NCBI RefSeq assembly: GCF_000715495.1
Contig: NZ_JNLX01000067.1
Span: 42,801 to 106,800 of the forward strand
Reading direction: 5' to 3'
DNA: 64,000 nucleotides
DNA from: Hymenobacter sp. IS2118
GTDB lineage: Bacteria > Bacteroidota > Bacteroidia > Cytophagales > Hymenobacteraceae
Of this stretch, positions 17,618 to 28,162 are shown piece after piece. Below the pieces are notes generated by a model. That model was not told the DNA's origin. It did no database searches and saw only the letters and a program-made list of their open reading frames with translations. Each line of letters starts with the position of its first letter. Position 1 is the first letter of the stretch. A program made the position numbers and the translations under genes.

Positions 17618-17625
17618 ACTTTCGT
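17618..17625 (+). promoter_or_regulatory. Candidate -7 box TACTTTCG
   Basis: TACTTTCG lies 25 bases before the ATG of the 921-aa gene and fits the TAnnTT(T/G/C)(G/C/A) pattern seen before many starts in this window. Confidence 0.35.
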
Positions 17626-17649
17626 CGCCCGTCATCCGCTTCCCTTCGC

Positions 17650-20415
17650 ATGTCCCGAAAGCTCCTGGCGTTACTCACGGCGCTCCTGCTGCTGCTCACG
17701 CTGGCCACCTACGTCTACTACCGGCGCACGCTGGCGGCCGTACCCGTCGACCCCTACACGCTGGTGCCCAACGATGCCGTGCTGGTGCTCACCACCCAGG
17801 ACCATCCCACGCTGGTGCGCCGGCTGCAGGAAACCGGCCTATGGGACAACCTTACGGCCATGCGCTACTTCCAGCACTCGGCCGGACACCTGGCCCTGGC
17901 CGACAGCCTGACCGGCGGCACCTCGCGGCGGCGTGTGGGCCTGTTGGGCTTGCTGGGCCGCAAGCTGGTGGTTACCTCCGTGCACATCACCGGGCCGGCG
18001 GTGTTCGACGTGCTCTACCAGGTGCCGCTGACCCGCGTGAGCGAATACCGGCAGGTGCGGGGCCTGCTCGAAACCCTGGGCCGCGACCCGCGCTACCGCC
18101 TCAGCACGCGGGAATACGAAGACCACGAATTCAGCGTGCTCACCGAGCGCCGCAGCGAAACCAGTCTCACGGTTCTCAACTACCGCAACCATCTGCTTAT
18201 TAGCACCAACCCGGCGTTGGTGGAAGCTGCCGTGCGCCGGGTGGCGCACCCCAAAGAGCCCACGGTGCTGACGCCCTTCGGGACGACGGATTTGCTGCGG
18301 GTGCGCGGCATGGACGCGACGCTCATGGTGAACTACCGCCGCCTGCCGCAGTTTCTGGATGTGCTGTTCCGGCCCGAAGCCCACGGGCAGTTCGACCAGC
18401 TGACGGGGCTGGTTTCGGAAGGCTTGCTGGGCCTGAAAGTAGCGGGCGGCCGGGTGCAGCTCCATGGCTTCTCCAACCCGGAAACGGCTAAGGGGGCCCT
18501 GCAACAACGGCTGCTCGGCCAACGGGCCCAGCCGCTGGGGCTCACGCCTATTCTGAGTACGCGCACGGCGCTGCTGCTGCACCTCGCGGCCAACCCCACC
18601 CGGACCTGGCCCCGCCCGACCGGGGCCGCGGCCGGCACCGATTCGCTGGGCAGCGGCGCGGCCCTCGATAGCCTGCGGGCCACGTTCGGGGGCGAAATGG
18701 CCCTGGCCTACCTGGCGGCCCCGGCTGCCAGCAGCCGGCCGGGGCGCCTCGCCCTGGTGCAGTGCCCCACACCGGCGCGCACCGAGCAATGGCTGGCCCG
18801 GCTGCGCCGCCTCAACAATAATTCGCCCTCTTTCACCAAAACAGGCCCGTACCAGGTGTACGCGGTTGGTTTTGCTGAGGGGGCCGTGCTGGGGCCCTTG
18901 CTAAACCCCGCCCCGCCCACGGCGACGGAGGCCCGTTTTGGGGTAATGGTAGGCAATTACCTGGTGCTCTCCGACCAGTCGACGCTGAACGCCTACCTGG
19001 CCGACGTGGTGGCCGGCCGCACCTGGGCAAAAAGCCCGGCCCAGATTGCTTTTTTGCAGGAAACTCTATCCAGGGCGCGGCTGAGCATTCTGGTGGACAC
19101 GCGCAACAGCTGGAACGCGCTGCTGGGCGTGCTTACCGAGGAGCGCCGGGCGGGCCTGCTGCGCAACGAGGCCTTGTTCAAGCGCTTTCCGCAGATGGCC
19201 CTGCAGCTGGTGCCGGCCGATAACGAGGACGCCCCCGATGCCCAGTATTTTACCCAGCTGCTGCTGCGCCACCCCGACCTGGGCCCGGCCACGGCGCAGT
19301 CTGGCGGGGCCGCTGCCAACGGACGGGTGCTCACGTTTACGCATCAGCTCATGGGAGTGCCCACGCTGCTGCCCGCCCTCGGCACCCGCATCCCGGCCGT
19401 GGTGGTGCAGGATTCGGTGGGCGCGCTGCACTACGTAACCGCCGATAACGCGGTGCTCTGGTCCGACACCCTGGCCGGGCCGGCGGTGGGCGTGCGGCTG
19501 CTGCCGGGTGGTGGCGGCGCGCCGGGCGGGCTACTGGCCGGCGCCGGCAACCGGCTGCATCTGCTCGGCAACGACGGCGCCGACCTGCTGCCGTTTCCGC
19601 TGTACCTGCCCGATACCGTGCGGGCCGCGGCGCTGCTGGCCGGCGCGGCCACCGGCCCCAAAGACCCCGCCCGCCTGCTGGTCGTCACGGCCGGCAACGA
19701 ATTGCTGCTGCTCGATGCTCAGGGCCGGCAGTTTCCCGGCTGGCAGCCCAAGCGGCTGGATTTCCCCCTGGCGGGCTTGCCGGCCATTTTCAGCGTCAAC
19801 AACCGGGATGTGGTGTTGGTACCGCTGCAAAATGGTTACGTGTATGCTTATGACCAGCAGGGTAATCTGTTCCCCGGGTTCCCGCTGAGCATGGGGGCGC
19901 GGCTGGCGGGCGGGGTGCTGGTGCAGCCGGGCGCCACGCTGGGCCGCACCCGGCTCACGCTGGTCAACCAACACGGCGAGCTGATAATCTTCACCCTGAG
20001 CGGCGACATCATCAGCCGCAAGCGGGTAGCTACCTGGAGCCGAACGGCTCGATTTCAGCTCGTGCCGGCGCAGCGCGGCAACACCTTTGTGGTGACGCGG
20101 GAAGATGGCAACCAGCTCGACGCCTATTCGCCCAGCCAGTCGGCGCCCCTCTTCACGCAGCGCTTCGTAACCTCCGGCCCCAAGCCCGTGCAGTTTTTCG
20201 ACTTTGGGAAAGGGCAGCAGCTGGTGGCCGTGACCGAGCCGGGGCCGGACCAGGCGTTTCTCTACGATGCCGAAGGCCGCCTGCTGGGCGGCGCGCCCGT
20301 ACCCAGTACCGGCAGCGGCGTGGGCCTGAGCTACGATGCCACGTCGGATTCTTACCATCTGGTGCGCATTGTGGGCCGCGAGCTGCGCCGCACCGAACTC
20401 AAAGTTGCGCGTTAA
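17650..20415 (+). CDS. Large membrane-anchored protein, DUF3352-like with a C-terminal propeller-like half
   Basis: A 921-aa protein with an N-terminal anchor helix (LLALLTALLLLLTLATYVYY). The first 550 residues contain VPNDAVLVLTTQDHP, LLISTNPALVEAAVRRV and similar patterns reminiscent of the DUF3352 family. The last 350 residues have repeating blades (LLVVTAGNELLLLDAQGRQ; VLVPLQNGYVYAYDQQGN; LTLVNQHGELIIFT) as in PQQ/WD-like beta-propellers. I infer a periplasmic or surface protein; activity is unknown. It is monocistronic, 36 bases before nadR. Confidence 0.7.
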   Translation: MSRKLLALLTALLLLLTLATYVYYRRTLAAVPVDPYTLVPNDAVLVLTTQDHPTLVRRLQETGLWDNLTAMRYFQHSAGHLALADSLTGGTSRRRVGLLGLLGRKLVVTSVHITGPAVFDVLYQVPLTRVSEYRQVRGLLETLGRDPRYRLSTREYEDHEFSVLTERRSETSLTVLNYRNHLLISTNPALVEAAVRRVAHPKEPTVLTPFGTTDLLRVRGMDATLMVNYRRLPQFLDVLFRPEAHGQFDQLTGLVSEGLLGLKVAGGRVQLHGFSNPETAKGALQQRLLGQRAQPLGLTPILSTRTALLLHLAANPTRTWPRPTGAAAGTDSLGSGAALDSLRATFGGEMALAYLAAPAASSRPGRLALVQCPTPARTEQWLARLRRLNNNSPSFTKTGPYQVYAVGFAEGAVLGPLLNPAPPTATEARFGVMVGNYLVLSDQSTLNAYLADVVAGRTWAKSPAQIAFLQETLSRARLSILVDTRNSWNALLGVLTEERRAGLLRNEALFKRFPQMALQLVPADNEDAPDAQYFTQLLLRHPDLGPATAQSGGAAANGRVLTFTHQLMGVPTLLPALGTRIPAVVVQDSVGALHYVTADNAVLWSDTLAGPAVGVRLLPGGGGAPGGLLAGAGNRLHLLGNDGADLLPFPLYLPDTVRAAALLAGAATGPKDPARLLVVTAGNELLLLDAQGRQFPGWQPKRLDFPLAGLPAIFSVNNRDVVLVPLQNGYVYAYDQQGNLFPGFPLSMGARLAGGVLVQPGATLGRTRLTLVNQHGELIIFTLSGDIISRKRVATWSRTARFQLVPAQRGNTFVVTREDGNQLDAYSPSQSAPLFTQRFVTSGPKPVQFFDFGKGQQLVAVTEPGPDQAFLYDAEGRLLGGAPVPSTGSGVGLSYDATSDSYHLVRIVGRELRRTELKVAR

Positions 20416-20451
20416 TCCCGCCGCCCTGCTTCTCGTCAACTACCTCATTTC

Positions 20452-21510
20452 ATGGCTGATTCCACTCGTACAGGCTTGGTGGTTGGTAAATTCTGGCCCC
20501 CGCACCGAGGCCACCAGCTGTTGCTTGAAACCGCCGCCGCCCAGGTAACGGACCTGGTGGTGCTGGTGTATGCCAATCCTGATTCGGCCACGATGCCCGC
20601 CGCGCTACGCGCCCGCTGGATTCAGGAATTGTATCGGGGTGATGATGTGGCGCAGGGGCCGCGCGTGGGCGCTACGCCGCTGCGGATTTTTGCCCTTTCT
20701 GCCGAAGCCGACGGCGTGCCGCCCGATGCCGCCGCCGACGCGGTGCAACGCGAATTTGTGCGCCAGTGGCTGGCGCGGCAAGGCATTTCGGCCGACGTGG
20801 TATTCAGCAGCGAAGCGTACGGTCCCGGTTTTGCCGCGCACCTGGGCGTGGCGCACCTGGCCGTGGACGAGCCGCGCGGGCAGGTGCCGGTTTCGGGCAC
20901 GAAAGTGCGCGCCGACGTGGCCGAAAACGCGTGGTATCTGCATCCGCTGGTGGCTGCGCAGCTCGGCGTGGTGCCGCCGGCAGCGGTGGCGCGCGTGGTG
21001 TTTCTCGGGGCCGAAAGTAGTGGCAAGTCTACGCTGTGCGCGGCGCTGGCCGAGGCCTGTGGCACGGTGTGGGTGCCGGAATACGGCCGCACGCTGCACG
21101 AGCAGAAGCAGGGCAATCTGGACTACGAAGACCTGCTCTACATTGCCCGGCGCCACGTCGAGCTGGAGGACGAAGCCCTGGCTCAGGCCCAGAACGTGCT
21201 TTTTTGTGATACCAACGCGGCTACCACGGCGCTGTATTCCTACTACTATTTCCACCGCTGCGACCCCGTGCTGCGGGCGCTGGCGGCGGTGTGCGGGCAG
21301 CGCTACGCCCACACGTTTGTGTGCGCGCCCACGGTGCCCTTCGAGCAGGACGGCTGGCGCGGGCCCGAGGCGCTGCGCAGCTTTCAGCACGGCGCCATCA
21401 TCATGCAGCTCGACTTCTACGGCATTCCCTACACCCTCGTGGAAGGCACCGTGGCGGAGCGGGTGCGCCAGGTGCGGCAGCAGCTTCAGGCCGCCGGAAT
21501 AGGGACCTGA
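20452..21510 (+). CDS. nadR: Bifunctional NMN adenylyltransferase / ribosylnicotinamide kinase, NadR-type
   Basis: A 352-aa cytoplasmic NAD-salvage enzyme. The N-terminal adenylyltransferase domain has GKFWPPHRGHQLLLE (HxGH nucleotide-binding motif) and SGTKVRAD at about residue 148. The C-terminal kinase domain has the P-loop GAESSGKST at about 186-194 and EYGRTLHEQ. There is no DNA-binding domain in front, unlike enterobacterial NadR, so transcriptional repression is not expected. The domains are complete. It lies downstream of the 921-aa gene and is convergent with corA, 4 bases apart. Confidence 0.92.
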   Translation: MADSTRTGLVVGKFWPPHRGHQLLLETAAAQVTDLVVLVYANPDSATMPAALRARWIQELYRGDDVAQGPRVGATPLRIFALSAEADGVPPDAAADAVQREFVRQWLARQGISADVVFSSEAYGPGFAAHLGVAHLAVDEPRGQVPVSGTKVRADVAENAWYLHPLVAAQLGVVPPAAVARVVFLGAESSGKSTLCAALAEACGTVWVPEYGRTLHEQKQGNLDYEDLLYIARRHVELEDEALAQAQNVLFCDTNAATTALYSYYYFHRCDPVLRALAAVCGQRYAHTFVCAPTVPFEQDGWRGPEALRSFQHGAIIMQLDFYGIPYTLVEGTVAERVRQVRQQLQAAGIGT

Positions 21511-21514
21511 GTTC

Positions 21515-22732
<1,218 letters not shown>

Positions 22733-22753
22733 GGCGGGAAAGCGAATAGGGGC

Positions 22754-22761
22754 CGAAGGTA
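22754..22761 (-). promoter_or_regulatory. Candidate -7 box TACCTTCG for corA
   Basis: On the minus strand TACCTTCG lies 22 bases before the corA ATG, one base off TAnnTTTG. It falls in the short divergent gap shared with the acyltransferase-like gene. Confidence 0.4.
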
Positions 22762-22814
22762 GCAAGGTGCCGGCCTGGTGCCGTACTTTGCCGGCCGCGT
22801 CCCACAATTGCCAT

Positions 22815-23828
22815 TTGAAAATTACCGCACCCCTGGCTGAAGCCGAAACGCCGTTGCCCCGCGCCGCCGCCCGGCTGCGGGTTTGGCTGGCCGAGAGCGG
22901 GGCCGAAGGTCCCGCCGCGCCGCGCCTGCCGCTGGCCTTCGACTCTTTCCTGTACTTGCGGCCCGCGCACCAGGCGTTGCAGCCCGCCGCCGGGGTCGTG
23001 CTCAGTGCCTACCTGGAAGACCCGGCCGCCGGCCGCACTGTGGCCCAGCTGCACCTGGCCCTGGATGCGGTGCCGGGCCGGGCGCAGAGCCCGGCGCAGG
23101 CCCCTTTTGGCGGCGTACAGCTGGCGGCCGGCGTCTCAGTCGCGGACTTGCACGGCCTGCTGGAAGCGGTAGAAGCGGCCCTGGTGCAGCGGGGAATCCG
23201 GGAAGTTGCCCTGCGCGGCTACCCCTTCGCCTACGACCCCTCCGGGGCCGCCGTGCTGGCCGAAACCCTGCGCCAGCGCCGCTACCGCGTGGTACTGGCC
23301 GAGCAGAACTATCACCTCGACCCCGCCCGCCCTTACGAAGCGGGCCTGCACCCGTCGGAGCGCCGCCGCCTGCACAAATGCCAGCGCGCGGGCCTGCACT
23401 TCGAGCAGGAGCCGCCCTTCCTGCTGCCGGCCGCCTACGCTTTTATTCAGGCGTGCCGGCAGGAGCGGGGGCAGGCCTTGTCGCTGCCGCTGGAGCGGGT
23501 GCAGGAGCTATTCCAGCAATTTCCACGGGAGCATTTCCTGTTCTCCGTCCGCCAGCCCGACGGTGGTTGGGCGGCCCTCACCATTGCCATTCGGGTGAGC
23601 GAGCAGGTGCTCTACAATTTTTATCCGGCTAGTCCCCTACGCTGCAACTCCCTGAGCCCGGTGGTGCTGCTCAACGAAGGCCTGCACGCTTTCGCCAAAG
23701 CCAGTGATATCCGCGTGCTCGACCTCGGCACCTCCACCCTGGACACCGGCCCTAATGCCTCGCTGCTGCGCTTCAAGCGGCACCTGGGCGGCGTGGCCGG
23801 CCTGCGCCTGAGCTGGCGTAATTTTTAG
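22815..23828 (+). CDS. GNAT/FemAB-like acyltransferase
   Basis: A 337-aa protein with the acetyltransferase fold of the GNAT_6/FemAB sort: YHLDPARPYEAGLHPSERRRL, CQRAGLHFEQEPPFL and the final block VLDLGTSTLDTGPNASLLRFKRHLGG, which is typical of this group and is found beside polysaccharide genes. It is followed by a flippase and a glycosyltransferase, so it may acylate a sugar or peptide of a surface glycan. TTG 22815 is used because the upstream frame overlaps corA; no ATG fits. The stop codon is the first triplet of a palindromic repeat. Confidence 0.72.
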   Translation: MKITAPLAEAETPLPRAAARLRVWLAESGAEGPAAPRLPLAFDSFLYLRPAHQALQPAAGVVLSAYLEDPAAGRTVAQLHLALDAVPGRAQSPAQAPFGGVQLAAGVSVADLHGLLEAVEAALVQRGIREVALRGYPFAYDPSGAAVLAETLRQRRYRVVLAEQNYHLDPARPYEAGLHPSERRRLHKCQRAGLHFEQEPPFLLPAAYAFIQACRQERGQALSLPLERVQELFQQFPREHFLFSVRQPDGGWAALTIAIRVSEQVLYNFYPASPLRCNSLSPVVLLNEGLHAFAKASDIRVLDLGTSTLDTGPNASLLRFKRHLGGVAGLRLSWRNF

Positions 23829-23902
23829 TTGTTGGTTGTTAGTTGTCGGTTGCTAGTGCTGGCGCAATTCCCTAATAACCGACAACTAACAATCAACAAC
23901 TA
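23826..23902. repeat. Inverted repeat (TAGTTG type) beginning at a stop codon
   Basis: Arms 23826-23851 and 23877-23902 pair over 26 bases with one mismatch (GTTAGTTGTCGGTT type) around a 25-base spacer. The first three bases TAG are the stop codon of the acyltransferase-like gene. A diverged relative starts at the stop codon of the GT2 gene (26182), and a further half lies at 56669-56727. Confidence 0.8.
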
Positions 23903-23918
23903 ATAACACACTACCCTC

Positions 23919-25199
23919 GTGCCGCACGTTTCTACCACTTCATCAGCTCCGCGTCGCGCCATTTGGCGGGGCTTTGTGCGGGGCTCGCTGGGGGCGGGCG
24001 TGGCCGTGGTGGCGCGGGGCGCGGGGGCGCTTATTCTGAACAAGCTTTTCGCCGTGTACGCCCCGGTGGGCGGCCTCACCCTGCTGGCCCAGTTCCAGAA
24101 CCTGATGGCCCTGCTCACCACCTTGCCCAACGACGGCGTGCACGTAGGCCTGGTAAAATACCTCGCGCCCCTGCGGCCGGGCAGCCTGCGTTACCGCGCT
24201 TGGTTGGGGGCGGCGGCGGGGCTCAATGCGGCGGCGCTGTTGGTTGGTGCCGTCGTACTGGCCAGCCGGGGGTTGCTGGGGTGGGGGTGGCCCAGCCTGG
24301 CCGCGTTTCTGCTCGGCATTGCGCTGCTCACGGGGCAGAGCCTACTGGGCGCGGCCCTGCTGGCGGCCGGGCGGCTGCGCGCCTACGTGAGCCTGACGGT
24401 GGTGCTGGCCGCGCTGGGCACCGGGGCGGCGGCGGCGGCGCTGTGGCGCAACTTGCCGCTGCCAGTGGTGCTGCTGGCCTATCTGCTGGCCCAGGGCCTC
24501 ACGCTGCTGCCCGCGCTGGGGCTGGCGTCCCGGGCCGGCCTGCTCCGGCACTTGAAACTTTCATCTGCCATCAGCCGCGGGGCGGTGCGGGGGCTGAGCC
24601 AGTTTCTGCTCATGGCCGGAAGCTCGCTGCTCTTTGGCAAGGCGGTGGATTACGTGCTGCGCGACTACTTGCTAAGCACGTTTGGCCCGGCGCGCACCGA
24701 TTTGTGGCAGACCGTGGCCAAGCTGTCGGACAACTACACGATGGTGTTTGCGGCGGTGATGGGCAGCGTCTTTTACCCCCGGCTGGCCGCGTTGGCGCCC
24801 GACCCGCGTGCGGCGCGGGCTTACCTGCGGGGCGTCCTGGGGCTGGTGGCGCCGGTGCTGGGCCTGGGCCTGGGGCTGATTTTTGCCTGTCGCGACTGGC
24901 TTTTGCCGCTGTTGTTTTCGCCGCAGCTGCTGGAGGCCCGGCAGTTTCTCGCGCCGCAGCTGCTGGGCGATTGGGCCAAGTTTTTGAGCTGGCTGTTCAT
25001 TTTTCAGCTTAGCGCCAGGGCGCGCACCGGGCCGTACATCGCGGTGCAGGCCGGCTCGGCGGTGGTGTTTGGGGGCTTGCTGGTGGCGCTGCTGCCGCGG
25101 CTGGGTTTGCACGGGGCGGTGTGGGCCCACGCCGGGCGCTACGGGCTGTTGCTCGGGGCTTGCGTCGTCGCGCATGCGCTGGGCCCGAAGCGGGGATAA
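23919..25199 (+). CDS. Wzx/WzxE-like lipid-linked oligosaccharide flippase
   Basis: A 426-aa membrane protein with about 12-14 helices, of the polysaccharide-export (MOP) superfamily. The block FGPARTDLWQTVAKLSDNYT matches the WzxE pattern of a helix pair ending in SDNY. It is flanked by an acyltransferase-like gene and a GT2, so it likely moves an undecaprenyl-linked glycan across the inner membrane. GTG 23919 is taken as start, close behind the repeat. The glycan is unknown. Confidence 0.8.
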   Translation: MPHVSTTSSAPRRAIWRGFVRGSLGAGVAVVARGAGALILNKLFAVYAPVGGLTLLAQFQNLMALLTTLPNDGVHVGLVKYLAPLRPGSLRYRAWLGAAAGLNAAALLVGAVVLASRGLLGWGWPSLAAFLLGIALLTGQSLLGAALLAAGRLRAYVSLTVVLAALGTGAAAAALWRNLPLPVVLLAYLLAQGLTLLPALGLASRAGLLRHLKLSSAISRGAVRGLSQFLLMAGSSLLFGKAVDYVLRDYLLSTFGPARTDLWQTVAKLSDNYTMVFAAVMGSVFYPRLAALAPDPRAARAYLRGVLGLVAPVLGLGLGLIFACRDWLLPLLFSPQLLEARQFLAPQLLGDWAKFLSWLFIFQLSARARTGPYIAVQAGSAVVFGGLLVALLPRLGLHGAVWAHAGRYGLLLGACVVAHALGPKRG

Positions 25200-25233
25200 G
25201 GCTTTTCCGCCGTTCATTTGCGGCCCCTACGCC

Positions 25234-26184
25234 ATGCCTGGTTCGTCCGTTTCTCTTTCTTCCACAAGTGAGCTGCCTTTGGTGAGCATCGTGGCGCTGT
25301 GCCACAACCACGCGCCATTCGTGCGCGAGGCGCTGGACTCTATCCGAAGCCAAACCTATCCGAACCTGGAAGTGTGGCTGGTTGATGATGCCAGCACCGA
25401 CGGCAGCCCGGTTATTTTGCAGGAATACGCGGCCCAGAATCCCACTTGGCACTTGCTGCTGCTACCCGAAAACGTGGGCAACTGCCGCGCCTTCAATGCC
25501 GCTTTTTGGCAGAGCACTGGGCTGTTCGTTATCGATTTTGCCACCGATGACGTGCTGTTGCCGGAGCGGGTAGCCGAGCAGGTGGCCGTATTTGCGGCGG
25601 CGGCGCTCACTGTGGGCGTGGTGTACTCCAATGCCGAGCTGATGGCCGAGGATGGCCGCCTGCTGGGCCGGCATCACCGGCCCGACGGCCCCGGCCAACT
25701 GAAACCCCGGCCGGCCAGCGGCTGGGTATTTGCCGAGGTGCTGCGGCGGTATTTTATCAGCACGCCCACCATGATGATGCGCCGCGCCTGCCTCGAATCC
25801 CTGGGCGGCTACGACGAAACGCTGGCCTACGAAGACTTCGATTTCTGGGTGCGGGCCAGCCGCGACTGGCAGTTCCTCTACCTCGATGCCGTGACCACCC
25901 GCAAGCGCAAGCACCCGCGCAGCATGAGCAGCCGCGCCTATCAGCCGCACGACCCGTATTTGGCCTCCACCATTCGGGTCTGCGAAAAAGCCCTGGCCTT
26001 GCAGCGAACCCCCGACGAGCGTGCCGCCCTAGCCACGCGCCTGCGCTGGGAAATGCGCCAGGCCCTGCGCCGCGGCCGCTTCCCCGAAGCGCTGGCGCTG
26101 TTCGCCCTGCTGCGCCACACCACCAGGCCGACTGTACTGGACTTAGCTTTGGCCCTCGGAAGTAGGTTGGCCCGCTTGGGTTAG
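25234..26184 (+). CDS. Family 2 glycosyltransferase
   Basis: A 316-aa GT2. The N-terminal domain has LPLVSIVALCHNHAPFVREAL, LVDDASTDGS and the DxD-like FATDDVLLPERV near residue 105; YEDFDFWVRAS follows near residue 205. The enzyme is soluble or peripheral. It follows the flippase by 34 bases in a likely surface glycan operon. ATG 25234 is chosen since the upstream extension is the end of the flippase. Donor and acceptor sugars are not readable. Confidence 0.86.
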   Translation: MPGSSVSLSSTSELPLVSIVALCHNHAPFVREALDSIRSQTYPNLEVWLVDDASTDGSPVILQEYAAQNPTWHLLLLPENVGNCRAFNAAFWQSTGLFVIDFATDDVLLPERVAEQVAVFAAAALTVGVVYSNAELMAEDGRLLGRHHRPDGPGQLKPRPASGWVFAEVLRRYFISTPTMMMRRACLESLGGYDETLAYEDFDFWVRASRDWQFLYLDAVTTRKRKHPRSMSSRAYQPHDPYLASTIRVCEKALALQRTPDERAALATRLRWEMRQALRRGRFPEALALFALLRHTTRPTVLDLALALGSRLARLG

Positions 26185-26261
26185 TTGCTGAATTGTTAAT
26201 GCGCGCGCCAGCCACGCTTTTCACTGCGCACTAACAACGAATAACGAATAACCAGCAACTA
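26182..26261. repeat. Imperfect inverted repeat (TAGTTG type) beginning at a stop codon
   Basis: The left end TAGTTGCTG and the right end CAGCAACTA pair perfectly, and the inner TTGTTAATGCGC pairs with GCGCACTAACAA with one change. As at 23826, its first triplet TAG is the stop codon of the gene it follows. Length is 80 bases. Confidence 0.6.
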
Positions 26262-26273
26262 AATAAAGCACCC

Positions 26274-27974
26274 GTGCCAAGTCATTTCCGATTAGCTGTT
26301 TTTGGCCGTGTGGTACTGTTGCCGGTGGCGCTGGTGCTGGCAACAGTAGTGGGGTTGGGTAGCTACTACGAAACCAGTGACGACGGCATCCTGGCCTGGC
26401 TTTTTTCGGGGGTGCTGGCGCTGGAGCCGGTTGCCGCCGTGCCGCTGTATTTCCACGGGTATGGGCACGTGCTGGCGGCGGCGTACGCGGCGGTGCCGGG
26501 GGTGGCGTGGCTGGGGTGGCTTACGGCGGCTTTGCTGTTGCTGGCTACGGTGCTCACATTCGCGGTGCTGGATGCGGTTTTTCGTGCGCGCTTCCGGCTG
26601 GGCGGGCGGGCGTTGGTGCTGGCGCTGGTGGTGTTTTTTGGCGTTGCGTGGCTGGAGCACTGGCTGTGGTTCAGCCACGTGCGGGTGGGCGTGCTGCTGG
26701 CGGGCGCGGGGGTGCTGTTTGCGGCCCAGCGGCCAAAGAATGGGGGCGCGCTGTTGGTCGGGCTGACTAGTTTGCTGGCGGCGTGGAGCATCCGGCCCAG
26801 TCTGGCAGTTTTGGGGTTTGGCGTGGCGCTGCCGGCAGCTTTTTGGCTGGCGGGTTCCTGGCGCCGGGCGGGGCCCGTGGTAGCGGGTGGCGGCCTGACG
26901 CTGGCGCTGGCCTTTGGCGTAGCGGCCGCAGTGGCCACCCCCGCCGAAAGCCGGGCGCAGCGCCAGTACCAGTCCCTGGCCCGTATTCTCGACTTCAACC
27001 AGCTGGCGCCCCGGCCCCGCACGCCCGCCGATAGCCTCGGCACGGCGGCGGTTAACCTTTGGTTACTCGGCGATACGACCGTGGTAAATGAGGGCCTGAT
27101 TGACCGGGCCTATGTTTTCAACGCCCGAATTTTTGTGGGTAGCGTGGTGCTGGCCAAGCTGGTTTTGCGCGCCGGATTGTTGGGGCGCGACTATTTCCCC
27201 CTGCTTCTGGCGCTGGCCGTTACGGCGCTGATGGTGGCCCGCTGCCGTGCGAAACAACGCGCGTTTTGGCTCGTGCAAATCGGGTTTTTCGGGGTGGTTA
27301 CTTTATTCGCCGGCTTGCTCAAATTGCCCCCGCGAATTGCCTTGCCCATCCTCGATTTCTGGGTGCTGGCCAATCTGATTTTTCTGGCGGGCACCGCGCG
27401 GCCTGCGGTTTCCAGGTCGTCGCATCCGGGCCAAGAAAACGAAGTGCCAATTACCGTTTTCCGGCCGTTGTGGCCCCCGCATTGGCGCCGGCTGGCCTGG
27501 GGCTTGAGCGTGCTGATACTGACGCTCTACGCAATCAAAACCACCCACCGCCGCTACGTGCTGAGCGCCGAGCGGCACCGCCACGAAACGGCGCTGCGGC
27601 AGCTCAGGCAACAGGCCCAGGGCGCCGTGCTGGTACTGGGCGGCACCACCGATTTCCTCAAAAGTCTCTCCCCGTTTCATACCTGGTATCCGGGCGCAAC
27701 GGCCACGCTGCTGCTCACCGGCTGGCAATCGCAGGACCCCTCACAGGTTCGGCTGCGGCAACGGCTGCTGGGCCCGGCCGACCCCACCAACGCCCTGCGC
27801 CGTTTGGCCGGCGCCGCGCCGCCCGCCCAGTGGCTGCTTACCGCCGAAACGGCGCAGTGGCTGAACCGTCGTTTTCGATATGAAGCCGAATCAGATTCAA
27901 TAGTTGAGCTGCGGCCCCTGGCGACATTGCCCGCTGATACTTCCTTCCGGTTTTACCAGCCGGTACTGCGCTGA
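26274..27974 (+). CDS. Polytopic membrane protein of unknown function
   Basis: A 566-aa protein with 9-11 predicted membrane helices in the first 420 residues and a soluble C-terminal part of about 140 residues (LRQLRQQAQGAVLVLGGTTDFLK). The loop SYYETSDDGILAWLFSG near residue 30 has two acids after the first helix, as in GT-C enzymes, but no family signature is clear. It starts with GTG 13 bases after the repeat at 26182-26261 and is the last gene of the glycan-type operon; a role in surface polysaccharide assembly is inferred. Confidence 0.65.
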   Translation: MPSHFRLAVFGRVVLLPVALVLATVVGLGSYYETSDDGILAWLFSGVLALEPVAAVPLYFHGYGHVLAAAYAAVPGVAWLGWLTAALLLLATVLTFAVLDAVFRARFRLGGRALVLALVVFFGVAWLEHWLWFSHVRVGVLLAGAGVLFAAQRPKNGGALLVGLTSLLAAWSIRPSLAVLGFGVALPAAFWLAGSWRRAGPVVAGGGLTLALAFGVAAAVATPAESRAQRQYQSLARILDFNQLAPRPRTPADSLGTAAVNLWLLGDTTVVNEGLIDRAYVFNARIFVGSVVLAKLVLRAGLLGRDYFPLLLALAVTALMVARCRAKQRAFWLVQIGFFGVVTLFAGLLKLPPRIALPILDFWVLANLIFLAGTARPAVSRSSHPGQENEVPITVFRPLWPPHWRRLAWGLSVLILTLYAIKTTHRRYVLSAERHRHETALRQLRQQAQGAVLVLGGTTDFLKSLSPFHTWYPGATATLLLTGWQSQDPSQVRLRQRLLGPADPTNALRRLAGAAPPAQWLLTAETAQWLNRRFRYEAESDSIVELRPLATLPADTSFRFYQPVLR

Positions 27975-28162
27975 TGCGGCCCCGGAGTAGCCGGGTTTGA
28001 CCGCTGATTTGGAGTAGCGCACGGTAATTGCCGGTCAGCAGGGCACCAATGCCATAATTTTATACCCGGCCCGGCGTCCCCACAGCGGACCTTTGCTCCG
28101 CCAAAAGCGTTTCATTACTTATTACCCACGTTTTCGTGCCTCCTTTTATGCTCTCCTCCACC

